This document shows positions 56,173 through 64,000 of a DNA stretch of 64,000 bases, piece after piece. The notes below the pieces were generated by a model, which saw only the letters and a program-made list of their open reading frames with translations, did not search any database and was not told the DNA's origin. A program made the translations under genes and the position numbers. Position 1 is the first letter of the stretch. Each line of letters opens with the position of its first letter. The stretch comes from Dyadobacter endophyticus (GTDB taxonomy: Bacteria > Bacteroidota > Bacteroidia > Cytophagales > Spirosomataceae): NCBI RefSeq assembly GCF_014641595.1, contig NZ_BMIA01000005.1:124001-188000 (forward strand). The letters are read 5' to 3'.

Positions 56173-57471
56173 TTAGTAGTGGCACTTAGAACATTCCAGA
56201 CCACCAATATCCGCTACTTTCAAAGCCTCTTTACTTTCAGAAGCGTGCAACTGTACCAGCTTATCGTAGTACTGATTGTCTTTGGTATTTACCTCAGTTT
56301 TACGGTGACAATCAATACACCATCCCATCGTCAGTGACGAACGTTGCTGTATTACTTCCATTTTCTCCACCTCGCCGTGGCAGTTCTGGCATTCCAGGCC
56401 ACCTACGTTTACGTGTTGTGCGTGGTTGAAGTAAGCCAGGTCGGGCAAGTTGTGAACGCGCACCCATTCGATAGGCTGGTTGTTCTCGATAGAAGTATAA
56501 ATCTTTTGAATTTCAGGAGATTCTTTCTTGATAACACCGTGGCAGTTCATACAGATGTTAGCAGAAGGGATGTGCGCCGACTTACCGCGGTTAACACCGG
56601 TGTGGCAATAGTTACAGTCGATTTTATATTCGCCTGCGTGCAGTTTGTGAGAGAAAGAGATAGGCTGCTTAGGAGCGTATCCCTGCTGAACGCCCACATT
56701 AAACGCTCCGTCCAAAGTCGACTTCAAAACGAGCAGGACGAATATCCAGAGTGTCGCAGAACGGATAGCCGGATCGACCGTGATTCTTTTCAGCAAACCC
56801 CCGAAACCTTCACCGGCAGGAGCCTCGGTTTCAGCTGATCCGCCTTTAACGGCTTTGGACAGAAGCGATACGATAACCAGCAAAACGCCGAGTACCAGTA
56901 CCATTACTACTACCAATGCAGCTAATACGATCACGAACAGATCGGAAGGCGCGCCGCCTTTGGCATCACCGGCAGCAGCCGTAGCACCGCCAGCAGCTGC
57001 ACCACCCGCAGCAGCGGCAGGAGCAGCAGACGCCTGATCCACATAAGCGAAGATCGCTTTGATATCATCGTCCGAAAGATTCGGGAAGCTCGTCATCTGA
57101 GCTTTCGAATATTCGTTGTAAATTTTGACAGCGTAAGCATCGCCTGATGCGATCACCGCTGAAGAGTTGCGTACCCATTTCGAGAGCCAAGCAAAATCGT
57201 GACGAGAACTTGCGCCTTTCAGACCCGGGCCAACTACACGTTCGTCAGTCGGAGCGTGGCATTGGGCGCAGTTATTTTTGAAGATCGACTCACCTTTTGC
57301 AGCATCTCCACCACCGGCAGGTGCCGCGGCGGCAGTAGCAGTGCTATCCTGCGCAGATACTAAAGTAGGTACGCTTAAAAAGATAGCTAAGAGGATAGCT
57401 ACAAAGGTTTTTGAGTAATTAAAGAAGGAACAAAACTTAGCGTCCATTCGGAATGGTATATTCATAATCAA
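56173..57471 (-). CDS. actA: Alternative complex III subunit ActA (hexaheme: fused monoheme plus pentaheme cytochrome c)
   Basis: 432 residues from the ATG at 57471; ATGs at 57465 and 57447 are also in frame and the signal peptide (FVAILLAIFLSVPTLVSA) fits any of them. Six CXXCH sites: CAQCH (68-72), CNYCH (286-290), CMNCH (307-311), CQNCH (361-365), CIDCH (385-389) and CSKCH (427-431, only one residue from the end). The first sits in a separate cytochrome c domain before two membrane helices (about 178-204 and 238-253), joined by an Ala/Gly-rich linker. The five others match the pentaheme ActA core. It is the first gene after the promoter at 57494-57524. Confidence 0.95.
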   Translation of the reverse strand: MIMNIPFRMDAKFCSFFNYSKTFVAILLAIFLSVPTLVSAQDSTATAAAAPAGGGDAAKGESIFKNNCAQCHAPTDERVVGPGLKGASSRHDFAWLSKWVRNSSAVIASGDAYAVKIYNEYSKAQMTSFPNLSDDDIKAIFAYVDQASAAPAAAAGGAAAGGATAAAGDAKGGAPSDLFVIVLAALVVVMVLVLGVLLVIVSLLSKAVKGGSAETEAPAGEGFGGLLKRITVDPAIRSATLWIFVLLVLKSTLDGAFNVGVQQGYAPKQPISFSHKLHAGEYKIDCNYCHTGVNRGKSAHIPSANICMNCHGVIKKESPEIQKIYTSIENNQPIEWVRVHNLPDLAYFNHAQHVNVGGLECQNCHGEVEKMEVIQQRSSLTMGWCIDCHRKTEVNTKDNQYYDKLVQLHASESKEALKVADIGGLECSKCHY

Positions 57472-57493
57472 CTATTCATTATTCTTCAACAGA

Positions 57494-57524
57494 CAAAACT
57501 AGCTCACGATTTTTTATCCACAAA
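57494..57524 (-). promoter_or_regulatory. Bacteroidota-type promoter of the act-cta respiratory cluster
   Basis: On the minus strand TTTG (57521-57524), 19 bases, then TAGTTTTG (57494-57501). An exact pattern match 23 bp upstream of the first actA ATG. Confidence 0.75.
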
Positions 57525-57638
57525 AGTATTTAAGGGATATTTTACCCCACCATCTTATTTATAATTTGTCTAATTTGCATCCCTAATTTAACCCGGGTTA
57601 CAAAAATTCTACGCGCTGATTTTCAATCAACTAGCAAA

Positions 57639-57689
57639 AAAAATACCATTTGGAGCTCTCTCAAAAAGCTTAATCCAAATGGTATTTTT
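57639..57689 (-). terminator. Terminator after tRNA-Cys
   Basis: 16-bp perfect stem (57639-57654 with 57674-57689), 19-base loop, flanked on the minus strand by a T8 run (complement of 57636-57643). It ends the rpsA/tRNA-Cys transcript before the act promoter. Confidence 0.9.
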
Positions 57690-57741
57690 CATGCATTTTA
57701 TTGTGTGCAAAATCTGGGGAAAATGACCACAATTCAAGGGG

Positions 57742-57812
57742 AGGTTCCGAGCGGATTCGAACCGCTGTACGAGGTTTTGCAGACCTCTGCCTAGCCACTC
57801 GGCCACGGAACC
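57742..57812 (-). tRNA. tRNA-Cys (anticodon GCA)
   Basis: 71 bases. Acceptor GGTTCCG/CGGAACC, anticodon in GTCTGCAAAAC, T loop TTCGAAT, discriminator T. CCA is not encoded. It lies 86 bp downstream of rpsA. Confidence 0.97.
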
Positions 57813-57821
57813 ATTTTTAAA

Positions 57822-57854
57822 GATTAGCTGCCGGCGCGAGGCTGACAGCTAATC
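57822..57854 (-). terminator. Hairpin between rpsA and tRNA-Cys
   Basis: 9-bp perfect stem (57822-57830 with 57846-57854), 15-base GC-rich loop, followed on the minus strand by a short T-run. It could be a weak terminator after rpsA or a processing site between the mRNA and the tRNA. Confidence 0.45.
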
Positions 57855-57898
57855 CGGGTGCAAAAGTATTAAAAAATTCTTCCGCACCACAACTTATT

Positions 57899-59695
57899 TT
57901 ACTTTTTTCCTTTCTTCTCGCTCTCTTCGAACTGCTCTTTCAAAGCAGACAGAACGCTAAGGTCTCCAAAAGTTGATTTCTCAGCTTCTTTGCTCACGGA
58001 TTCAGTAGCAGGAGCTTTTGCAGCTTTCGGCTCTTTTCTTTCCTCAGCAGGAACACCTTTCACTTTAGAGTGAGTCAAAACGATTTTCTTCTCGTCTTTC
58101 AGGAATTCAAGAACAGTGAAGTCAAGGCTCTCACCTACCTCAGCAAATGTTCCGTCTTCTTTCGCAAGGTTTTTGATAGAAGCAACACCTTCGATTCCGT
58201 AAGGAAGTTCGAGTGTAGCGAACTTGTCACCTTTCGCAACGATGGTAGATTTGTGTACTGAACCTACTTCGAAAATGCTCTCGAAAGTATCCCATGGGTT
58301 TTCTTCAAGCTGCTTGTGGCCCAGAGCCAGACGACGGTTGTCCGCGTCCAGTTCAAGTACAACTACTTCCAGCTCGTCGTTTACTTTCACGAAGTCGGAA
58401 GGATGCTTGATTTTCTTAGTCCATGAAAGGTCAGAAACGTGTACCAGACCGTCAATGCCTTCTTCGAGTTCGATGAACAGACCGAAGTTAGTCAGGTTAC
58501 GAACTACTCCTTTGTGGCGGGTACCGATCGCATATTTCTCTTTCAATGAACCTTGAGTCCAAGGATCTTCGGTCAATTGTTTGATACCCAAAGACATTTT
58601 GCGCTCCTGACGGTCAAGCGTCAATACAACCGCGCTGATCTCGTCGTTCACGTTCATGAACTCCTGTGGATTGCGCAGGTGCTGAGACCATGACATTTCA
58701 GAAACGTGGATCAGACCTTCTACGCCTGGTTTGATTTCAAGGAAAGCGCCGTAGTCAGCAACATTAACGATGCGACCTGTAACTTTCGATCCAACCTGGA
58801 TTTCGTCTGCCAGAGAATCCCATGGGTGCGACTGGAGTTGTTTCAAACCAAGAGAAATACGTTTTTTCTCTTCGTCGAAGTCCAGAACAACCACGTTCAG
58901 TTTCTGATCCAGTGACAACAGGTCAGATGGGTGATTGATACGGCCCCATGAAATATCAGTAATGTGCAACAGACCGTCAACACCACCAAGGTCGATGAAC
59001 ACACCGAAGTTGGTCATGTTTTTGATCACGCCTTCCAGTACCTGACCTTTTTCAAGGTTGTTCAGGATCTGCTGACGTTGTGCTTCGAGGTCTTTTTCGA
59101 TCAGGATTTTGTGAGATACTACTACGTTATCGTTAGCGTAGTTGATTTTCACAACTTTTACTTCCATACGCTTTCCGACGAATACGTCGAAGTCGCGGAT
59201 TGGTTTCACATCGATCTGTGAACCCGGCAAGAATGCTTCAATGCCGAAAATATCAACGATAAGACCACCTTTGGTTCTTCTCTTAACATTTGCATCGATA
59301 ACAACATCCTCATCGAATGATTTCTGGATGTTATCCCATGCAGTGATAACTTTCGCTTTTTTGCGTGAAAGTACCAGCTGACCTTGTGCGTCTTCCTGGT
59401 TCTCTACGTAAACTTCCACTTCGTCGCCGATTTTCAAACCTGGCAGGTCGCGGAATTCATTGGATGAAACGATACCATCAGATTTGAAACCGATGTTAAG
59501 AATCACCTCGCGGTCTGTAATACCTACTACAACACCTTTAACTACTTCTTTTTCCGAAACCGGAGAAAGGGTAGTTTCATACATTTGTTCCAGACGGGTA
59601 CGGTCAGCAGATGAATAAGCAGTTCCGAAACCCTTGTCTGATGCTTTATCCCAATCGAATTCGGGAAGCGGTTGATTTTGTTTTTCCTTAGACAT
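57899..59695 (-). CDS. rpsA: 30S ribosomal protein S1
   Basis: 598 residues. Six tandem S1 (OB-fold) repeats are seen, each with a VxGxVxxIxxxGxFVxL-type core, for example GQVLEGVIKNMTNFGVFIDL, GSKVTGRIVNVADYGAFLEI and GTRHKGVVRNLTNFGLFIEL. It binds mRNA and the ribosome during initiation. A Lys/Glu-rich C-terminal tail (about residues 535-598) is disordered. A promoter-like box lies 89 bp upstream. Confidence 0.97.
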   Translation of the reverse strand: MSKEKQNQPLPEFDWDKASDKGFGTAYSSADRTRLEQMYETTLSPVSEKEVVKGVVVGITDREVILNIGFKSDGIVSSNEFRDLPGLKIGDEVEVYVENQEDAQGQLVLSRKKAKVITAWDNIQKSFDEDVVIDANVKRRTKGGLIVDIFGIEAFLPGSQIDVKPIRDFDVFVGKRMEVKVVKINYANDNVVVSHKILIEKDLEAQRQQILNNLEKGQVLEGVIKNMTNFGVFIDLGGVDGLLHITDISWGRINHPSDLLSLDQKLNVVVLDFDEEKKRISLGLKQLQSHPWDSLADEIQVGSKVTGRIVNVADYGAFLEIKPGVEGLIHVSEMSWSQHLRNPQEFMNVNDEISAVVLTLDRQERKMSLGIKQLTEDPWTQGSLKEKYAIGTRHKGVVRNLTNFGLFIELEEGIDGLVHVSDLSWTKKIKHPSDFVKVNDELEVVVLELDADNRRLALGHKQLEENPWDTFESIFEVGSVHKSTIVAKGDKFATLELPYGIEGVASIKNLAKEDGTFAEVGESLDFTVLEFLKDEKKIVLTHSKVKGVPAEERKEPKAAKAPATESVSKEAEKSTFGDLSVLSALKEQFEESEKKGKK

Positions 59696-59783
59696 AAATA
59701 GGAATAATGGCTCTTGGATACATCAGCCGCCGAGCTAAACGGCTGAAAATTAGTTCAACAAGTATTTTTGAAAAATTAGGACG

Positions 59784-59815
59784 CAAAATTACGCGATTCC
59801 AGATTAAATTCCGAA
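59784..59815 (-). promoter_or_regulatory. Probable rpsA promoter
   Basis: Minus-strand TAATTTTG (59784-59791) matches TAnnTTTG exactly; the minus-33 position reads TTC (59813-59815) after 21 bases, one base off the usual TTG. It lies 89 bp upstream of the rpsA start. Confidence 0.5.
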
Positions 59816-59901
59816 GGGTTGGATAATTTAATTTGGAAACTGGGCGAAGGTGCACCATTCAGGCGCTTAAAAGTCTGCTCGTCAGCCGGATAAAGGGAAT
59901 T

Positions 59902-60411
59902 TCAGCAATGCCGCTCTTTCGATCCGAGGTAGGGCAGCCACTCTACATCAGCCATGCCCGAAAAGTCCCGGATGAACATTAAAAAAGAAGGCCGGAACGG
60001 TCGCTGCTTTAAGGGCATGTCAACCTCTTCCGGCGTATGGTCTCCTTTGCGGGAGTTGCATCTTTTACATGCGGTGGCCAAATTGTCCCAGGTGGTTTTC
60101 CCTCCCCTGCTTTTCGGCATCACGTGGTCCAGCGTCAGATTATCGTGGGTTCCGCAATACTGGCACCTGTTGCCGTCCCGCTTGAAGAGGTTTTGTCTGG
60201 TCATGACTACGCCCCTGTATGGTATGTGTATGTAGCGATGGAGGCGTATGACGACTGGCATGGGATACCTGTCGTTGACAGTCCTGAGATGTTCCTGTTG
60301 AGATTCGGCGAGCATTTCCGCTTTCTTCATATAAACCAGCAAAAATGCCTTCGGAACCGTGCAAACACTTAGTGCGCTATAATCTTGATTCAGAACCAGT
60401 ACTTTACCCAT
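59902..60411 (-). CDS. HNH endonuclease
   Basis: 169 residues from the ATG at 60411 (MGKVLVLNQDYSALSVCTVP); the frame continues to 60438. The HNH site has CxxC (Cys83, Cys86) followed by LTLDHVMPKSRGGKTTWDNL with the catalytic histidine and asparagine, and a second CxxC (Cys115, Cys118). The N-terminus is that of a widespread bacterial housekeeping-type HNH protein, not a homing endonuclease. Its cellular substrate is unknown. Confidence 0.93.
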   Translation of the reverse strand: MGKVLVLNQDYSALSVCTVPKAFLLVYMKKAEMLAESQQEHLRTVNDRYPMPVVIRLHRYIHIPYRGVVMTRQNLFKRDGNRCQYCGTHDNLTLDHVMPKSRGGKTTWDNLATACKRCNSRKGDHTPEEVDMPLKQRPFRPSFLMFIRDFSGMADVEWLPYLGSKERHC

Positions 60412-60556
60412 GAGCCCTGTGGTAGTTAATTCCCACAATATAAGAATTTTTCACCAGAAAAAGACGATCCGGTATTTTCCAATATTGTTGTAAAAATCTA
60501 TCCGAAAGTGCCCATTATCACCTCATTAGCACTTTTCACACTCGCCGGGGCGCGTA

Positions 60557-61015
60557 TTAATAACCAGCCCGATCGTTCTCCCGCTTCACGTCGCGCTCCT
60601 TGATACTGTCGCGCTTGTCATAAAGCTTCTTGCCTTTCGCTAATGCAATATGCAACTTCGCTAAGCCACGCTCACTGGTGAACAATCGTACTGGCACAAT
60701 AGTAAGCCCCTGGTCTTTCAATCCTTCTGTCAATTTCCTCCGCTCCCGCTTGGTAATCAACAGCTTGCGGTCGCGCATGGGTTCGTGATTGTAATGCGTA
60801 CCTTCTGTGTAAGGTGAAATGTGAAGGCTGCGAATGAACAACTCTCCATCCATAAAAAAACAGTAAGCATCCTGAAAATTGACCTTACCCTGCCGGATCG
60901 ATTTGATTTCGGTGCCCGTGAGCACCATACCGGTCGTGAACTCTTCCAGAAAGAAATACTCGAACGAGGCCCGTCTGTTCCTTATATCTACTTTTTTGAC
61001 TATTTTTTCCGACAT
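60557..61015 (-). CDS. smpB: SsrA-binding protein SmpB
   Basis: 152 residues from the ATG at 61015 (MSEKIVKKVDIRNRRASFEY). It binds tmRNA for ribosome rescue. The conserved core (GMVLTGTEIKSIRQGKVNFQ and EPMRDRKLLITKRERRKL) and a basic C-terminal tail (KKLYDKRDSIKERDVKRE) are present. No ssrA gene is in this window. Confidence 0.97.
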   Translation of the reverse strand: MSEKIVKKVDIRNRRASFEYFFLEEFTTGMVLTGTEIKSIRQGKVNFQDAYCFFMDGELFIRSLHISPYTEGTHYNHEPMRDRKLLITKRERRKLTEGLKDQGLTIVPVRLFTSERGLAKLHIALAKGKKLYDKRDSIKERDVKRENDRAGY

Positions 61016-61043
61016 ATCGACTCCCAAAATTTACAAAGGGGCT

Positions 61044-61074
61044 CAAAATTAAGTTTTTGTTAAAACTATACCAA
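61044..61074 (-). promoter_or_regulatory. Bacteroidota-type smpB promoter
   Basis: On the minus strand TTG (61072-61074), 20 bases, then TAATTTTG (61044-61051): a full match 29 bp upstream of the smpB start. Its upstream element overlaps the start codon (61074) of the divergent gene. Confidence 0.65.
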
Positions 61075-61547
61075 TGAAACGTATTAGCCATTTCCTAACA
61101 CTTGCATTACTCGCAAACACACTTTCGTATGCAGCAAACGCCGCCACACGCCCATCGGACGAAACCGATGCCCGCCAGGTGGTTGATAAACTGTTCGACG
61201 GAATGCGAAACGGCGACTCTACCGCCGTACGCAGCGTGTTTACCAAACAATGCACATTAACCTCCATTTCCAAAAATGCCGCCGATTCCACCGTCGTGCA
61301 CAAAGGTACCGTGGACAGCTTCGTAAAGGCCGTCGGTACACCGCACAAGGATAAATGGGACGAACGCATTTACGAGGTCAAAGTCTCCATCGACGGGCCA
61401 ATGGCCGTCGTTTGGGCACCCTACAAGTTTTATCTGGGCGATAAGTTTTCGCATTGCGGCGTCAACGTCTTTAATCTGATCAAAACAAACACCGGCTGGA
61501 AGATCAACGATATTACCGACACGCGCCGGAAAGATGCCTGTCCCTGA
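61074..61547 (+). CDS. Exported NTF2-like protein
   Basis: 157 residues. A signal peptide (MKRISHFLTLALLANTLSYAANA) precedes an NTF2-fold domain of the SnoaL/DUF4440 type (ARQVVDKLFDGMRNGDSTAV, SFVKAVGT, IDGPMAVVWAPYKFYLG, KFSHCGVNVFNLIKTNTGWK). The family includes many small periplasmic proteins of unknown function. It is divergent from smpB and ends at a bidirectional terminator. Confidence 0.83.
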   Translation: MKRISHFLTLALLANTLSYAANAATRPSDETDARQVVDKLFDGMRNGDSTAVRSVFTKQCTLTSISKNAADSTVVHKGTVDSFVKAVGTPHKDKWDERIYEVKVSIDGPMAVVWAPYKFYLGDKFSHCGVNVFNLIKTNTGWKINDITDTRRKDACP

Positions 61548-61569
61548 TCAAATGAATCGAACACCATAA

Positions 61570-61612
61570 TAGCAAAGCGGCCCGCCAGATAACCTGACGG
61601 GCCGCTTTGCTA
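61570..61612. terminator. Bidirectional terminator between NTF2-like gene and accD
   Basis: 15-bp perfect stem (61570-61584 with 61598-61612) with a 13-base loop that can add 3 more pairs. It separates two converging genes. Confidence 0.85.
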
Positions 61613-61623
61613 AATAATAGTAC

Positions 61624-62466
61624 CTATTTGAGCATATTCAGCAGGCTTGTCAATTTATCTTTCAAATCCTTACGGTCGACAATAAAGTCAAGGAACCCAT
61701 GTTCCAGCACGAATTCGGCACTTTGAAAACCTTTTGGCAGGTCTTTGCCGATCGTCTCACGAATAACCCGAGGGCCCGCGAAACCGATCAATGCCTCCGG
61801 CTCCGAAATGTTGAAGTCGCCGAGCATTGCATAAGAAGCCGTAACACCTCCGGTTGTAGGGTCGGTTAGCAATGAAATATAAGGCACCTTGGCTTCCGAC
61901 AATTGCGCCAGGCGTGCGGAGGTCTTGGCCATCTGCATCAGCGAAAATCCCGCCTCCATCATCCGGGCTCCTCCCGACTTCGAAATCATCAGGAACGGGA
62001 TCTTCTTTTCGAGGGCATAAGAAATCGCACGGGCGATTTTCTCACCTACCACCGAGCCCATCGAACCGCCGATGAAGCTGAAATCCATACATGCGATCAC
62101 CAGGTCCAATCCATTCATTTTACCATGACCTGTGCGTACCGCATCTTTCAGCCCGGTCTTCTTCATGGTCGACTTGATCCGGTCGGGATAAGCCTTCGTA
62201 TCTACGAAGCCCAGCGGGTCGCCGGATATGAGGTTGGCATCGAGCTCGATAAACTCGTTGTCATCGAAAAGCAGGTTGAAATACACATCGGACCCCACTT
62301 TCTCGTGGTAGTTACAATGCGGACAGGTAAAAGCATTCTGCTTGTGTTCCCTGGTAGGAGTGATTTTTTTGCAATTGGGGCACTGATACCACAAACCGTC
62401 CGGCGCTTCGCGCTTCATTTCAGTCGGTGTATTGATACCTTTCTCTTTCCGAATAAACCAGGACAT
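61624..62466 (-). CDS. accD: Acetyl-CoA carboxylase carboxyltransferase subunit beta
   Basis: 280 residues. The N-terminal zinc ribbon has Cys29, Cys32, Cys48 and Cys51 (CPNC and CPHC), followed by the crotonase-like carboxyltransferase fold ([54 protein letters not shown]-like segment). It pairs with AccA to make malonyl-CoA for fatty acids. No other acc gene is in the window. Confidence 0.98.
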   Translation of the reverse strand: MSWFIRKEKGINTPTEMKREAPDGLWYQCPNCKKITPTREHKQNAFTCPHCNYHEKVGSDVYFNLLFDDNEFIELDANLISGDPLGFVDTKAYPDRIKSTMKKTGLKDAVRTGHGKMNGLDLVIACMDFSFIGGSMGSVVGEKIARAISYALEKKIPFLMISKSGGARMMEAGFSLMQMAKTSARLAQLSEAKVPYISLLTDPTTGGVTASYAMLGDFNISEPEALIGFAGPRVIRETIGKDLPKGFQSAEFVLEHGFLDFIVDRKDLKDKLTSLLNMLK

Positions 62467-62542
62467 ATTTTATGTGGGTTGATTTATGTATAATAATCTG
62501 AAAATCAGATAATTATTTCAATTTCATGTTGAATAATGGGCT

Positions 62543-62575
62543 CAAATATAACAATAATTGTTGTGTATCATGAAA
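62543..62575 (-). promoter_or_regulatory. Probable accD promoter
   Basis: Minus-strand TATATTTG (62543-62550) matches TAnnTTTG; TTTC (62572-62575), one base from TTTG, lies 21 bases upstream. It lies 77 bp from the accD start. Confidence 0.5.
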
Positions 62576-62605
62576 ACCGGCCTGGTAACGTGTCGGTTTG
62601 ACGGT

Positions 62606-62613
62606 TAGTTTTG
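62606..62613 (+). promoter_or_regulatory. Possible minus-7 box for the FMN reductase gene
   Basis: TAGTTTTG (62606-62613) matches TAnnTTTG on the plus strand, 72 bp upstream of the start. No clear minus-33 element is visible at the usual distance. Confidence 0.3.
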
Positions 62614-62684
62614 CCACTGGTAACGGCATCGAAAGAACAATTTCAAACTTTATTTGTTACCAGTTACAGAACATTAACCGGCAC

Positions 62685-63227
62685 ATGACTCCATCCACAT
62701 CTCCTATCGTGATCATCGTTGGCACTAACCGGCCCAACTCGATGTCCAGGAAAATAGCGGAATATTATCAGGGAATCCTTCAACAACTGCACGCGCCCAG
62801 TATTATTCTTGATCTGGTGAACCTGCCCGATGATTTTACGGTCTCGGCATTGTATGCGAACAGCGGTAAGAATGAAGCATTTAACAACCTGAAATCATTG
62901 CTGGAACAAACCGACAAGTTCGTATTCATCGTGCCCGAGTACAACGGTTCATACCCTGGCGTGCTGAAAGCATTTATCGACGGACTGCCCTACCCCAACA
63001 GTTTCTCCAATAAAAAAGCCGCATTGGTAGGATTATCTTCCAATATGCAAGGCGCGGCCATCGCATTGAGCCATTTGAACGACGTTTTCAGCTACCTGGG
63101 CATGAATACGCTCGCGTTACGCGTGAAGCTTGCGCAGATACGCTCGCATTACAGCGATAATGTCATTTCAAATGCATTGTATAAGGAACTGCTTGAAATA
63201 CAAGCCGGCCAGCTTATTCATTTCTAG
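62685..63227 (+). CDS. NAD(P)H-dependent FMN reductase
   Basis: 180 residues from the ATG at 62685 (MTPSTSPIVIIVGTNRPNSM); the frame begins at 62598. A flavodoxin-like fold with the FMN phosphate loop GTNRPNSMSRK and the VPEYNGSYPGVLKAFIDGLP motif of the NADPH-dependent FMN reductase family. It probably supplies reduced flavin or detoxifies quinones. It is divergent from accD. Confidence 0.9.
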   Translation: MTPSTSPIVIIVGTNRPNSMSRKIAEYYQGILQQLHAPSIILDLVNLPDDFTVSALYANSGKNEAFNNLKSLLEQTDKFVFIVPEYNGSYPGVLKAFIDGLPYPNSFSNKKAALVGLSSNMQGAAIALSHLNDVFSYLGMNTLALRVKLAQIRSHYSDNVISNALYKELLEIQAGQLIHF

Positions 63228-63234
63228 GACATTA

Positions 63235-63261
63235 AAAAAGGGAGCTCGTCGCTCCCTTTTT
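63235..63261. terminator. Bidirectional terminator before ftsZ end
   Basis: 11-bp perfect stem (63235-63245 with 63251-63261), 5-base loop, with A-run and T-run sides. It lies 1 bp from the ftsZ stop and 7 bp after the FMN reductase stop. Confidence 0.85.
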
Positions 63262-63262
63262 A

Positions 63263-64000
63263 CTATTTCAGCCAGTGTTGTTCCATTTCATGTGCCGGAA
63301 TGGCGGGGCGCTTCCAAAGCTCAACCCTGCTCCGGCGAAAAGCCGGACCTTCCAGATCAGCGAATTTCACAAGCCCATCGCGGAATGATTTGATCATCAT
63401 TTCCATTTTCAGGGCATCTTCGTCCGTCCAGTCGTTCGTCGGCTCGACTTCCGTCAGCGAAATATTGATCGGCTCGAAGCCGTGCGTTACCCTTTCATCT
63501 TCCAGAACGAGGTCGATCGAACCCGTCGGCGTATTTTCTTCCAGTTCTCCGGTCAATACCAGTTCCTCTTCATCCACAGCCACCGGTTCGGGAATTTCTT
63601 CTTTCGGCTCTTCCACAATCACGGGGGCTTGCAGAGGCTGTCCTTTGACGCCTTTGAGCTGAATACCGGGGATCGGCGATTCGATACTGTCAAAACCAGC
63701 CGCCACTACGGTAACCCGGAGCTTATCGCCCAACGAATCGTCGGTGATCGTACCCAGTTTGAACATCCGTGCTTCGCCGCCCACTTGTGAAAGCACATAT
63801 TGCCAGATCTCGCGCTGCTCCCGCATAGTAGCCTCTTTCTTCTTGCTGGTAGCGAGCGTTACGAGGATCCTTTTCGCGCCGCGGATATCGCGGTCGTTCA
63901 ATAGCGGCGAATCGAGCGCTTCCTTGATCGCATTCTGCGCGCGATCGGCGCCGGTGGACTCCGACGTTCCCATTACCGACTGTCCGGCACCTTTCAACAC
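63263..64000 (-). CDS. ftsZ: Cell division protein FtsZ, C-terminal part only
   Basis: The 3' 246 codons of ftsZ; the start is beyond the window's right edge, and the first in-frame Met seen is internal. The region shows the end of the GTPase core (GADRAQNAIKEALDSPLLND, ILVTLATSKKKEATMREQRE, LRVTVVAAGFDS) followed by a long acidic linker (EEPKEEIPEPVAVDEEELVL) and an end with LEGPAFRRSRVEL, ending EMEQHWLK. The usual short FtsA/ZipA-binding C-terminal peptide is not obvious. It forms the tubulin-like division ring. Confidence 0.93.
   Translation of the reverse strand: MLKGAGQSVMGTSESTGADRAQNAIKEALDSPLLNDRDIRGAKRILVTLATSKKKEATMREQREIWQYVLSQVGGEARMFKLGTITDDSLGDKLRVTVVAAGFDSIESPIPGIQLKGVKGQPLQAPVIVEEPKEEIPEPVAVDEEELVLTGELEENTPTGSIDLVLEDERVTHGFEPINISLTEVEPTNDWTDEDALKMEMMIKSFRDGLVKFADLEGPAFRRSRVELWKRPAIPAHEMEQHWLK

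Noticed and set aside
62467-62684. A possible ssrA (tmRNA) gene near smpB and accD
   Set aside because: No tRNA-like ends or tag reading frame were found; the stretch fits two divergent promoters.

Overview
The window looks like a chromosomal segment of a Bacteroidota member, most probably a Dyadobacter/Spirosoma-type Cytophagales. The pointers are a SusC-type TonB-dependent receptor, type IX secretion (T9SS) C-terminal sorting domains on three large secreted proteins, an alternative complex III (Act) operon joined to cytochrome oxidase genes, and several promoters of the Bacteroidota type (TTTG, about 19-20 bases, TAnnTTTG). The genus is an inference from protein style. No insertion sequence, prophage, CRISPR array or plasmid function was seen.

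Layout. 1-2411: the 5' part of a susC-like gene on the minus strand, cut by the window edge. 2750-4400: a small stress/envelope group (NTF2-fold protein, YceI, Crp/Fnr regulator) with a Crp-like operator dyad. 4627-9915: two convergent T9SS-related genes, a seven-bladed FG-GAP propeller protein and a C25 (gingipain/PorU-like) peptidase. 10163-16770: a DUF2158-like protein, a proline-rich secreted protein, the Kup potassium transporter, an aldose-epimerase-like exported protein, and a Tat-exported molybdenum hydroxylase pair. 17022-20423: a secreted metzincin protease with a sorting domain. 20424-34510: the information-processing block, read on the minus strand as tRNA-Tyr, tRNA-Gly, tRNA-Thr, tuf, tRNA-Trp, secE, nusG, rplK, rplA, rplJ, rplL, rpoB, rpoC, then a DUF3467 gene. 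34675-37191: an ECF sigma factor, a membrane anti-sigma-like protein and an outer-membrane barrel protein. 37322-40658: murI and a GH106-like glycoside hydrolase.

40785-57471 is a 16-gene minus-strand respiratory supercluster. In transcription order it is actA-actB-actC-actD-actE-actF (quinol:cytochrome c oxidoreductase), ctaC-ctaD (oxidase subunits II and I), ctaA and ctaB (heme A and heme O synthesis), two subunit III genes, subunit IV, a SCO-like copper chaperone, a DUF420 membrane protein and a 93-residue CxxC membrane protein. It would carry electrons from menaquinol to oxygen and also supply its own heme and copper assembly factors. It has one good promoter at 57494-57524 and one terminator at 40740-40762. 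57742-64000 holds tRNA-Cys, rpsA, an HNH nuclease, smpB, an exported NTF2-like protein, accD, an FMN reductase and the 3' part of ftsZ.

Most of the window is core genome. The most unusual signals are nucleic-acid structures rather than new genes: a decayed second tRNA-Thr copy carrying a 16-bp GC-rich insertion, a terminator-like hairpin between tRNA-Gly and tRNA-Thr upstream of tuf, a 17-bp palindrome coded inside the start of ctaA just after the ctaD stop codon, and a Crp-like dyad beside a Crp/Fnr gene. I saw nothing that I would call a wholly new multi-gene system. All functions are read from sequence motifs by eye; no database search was run.
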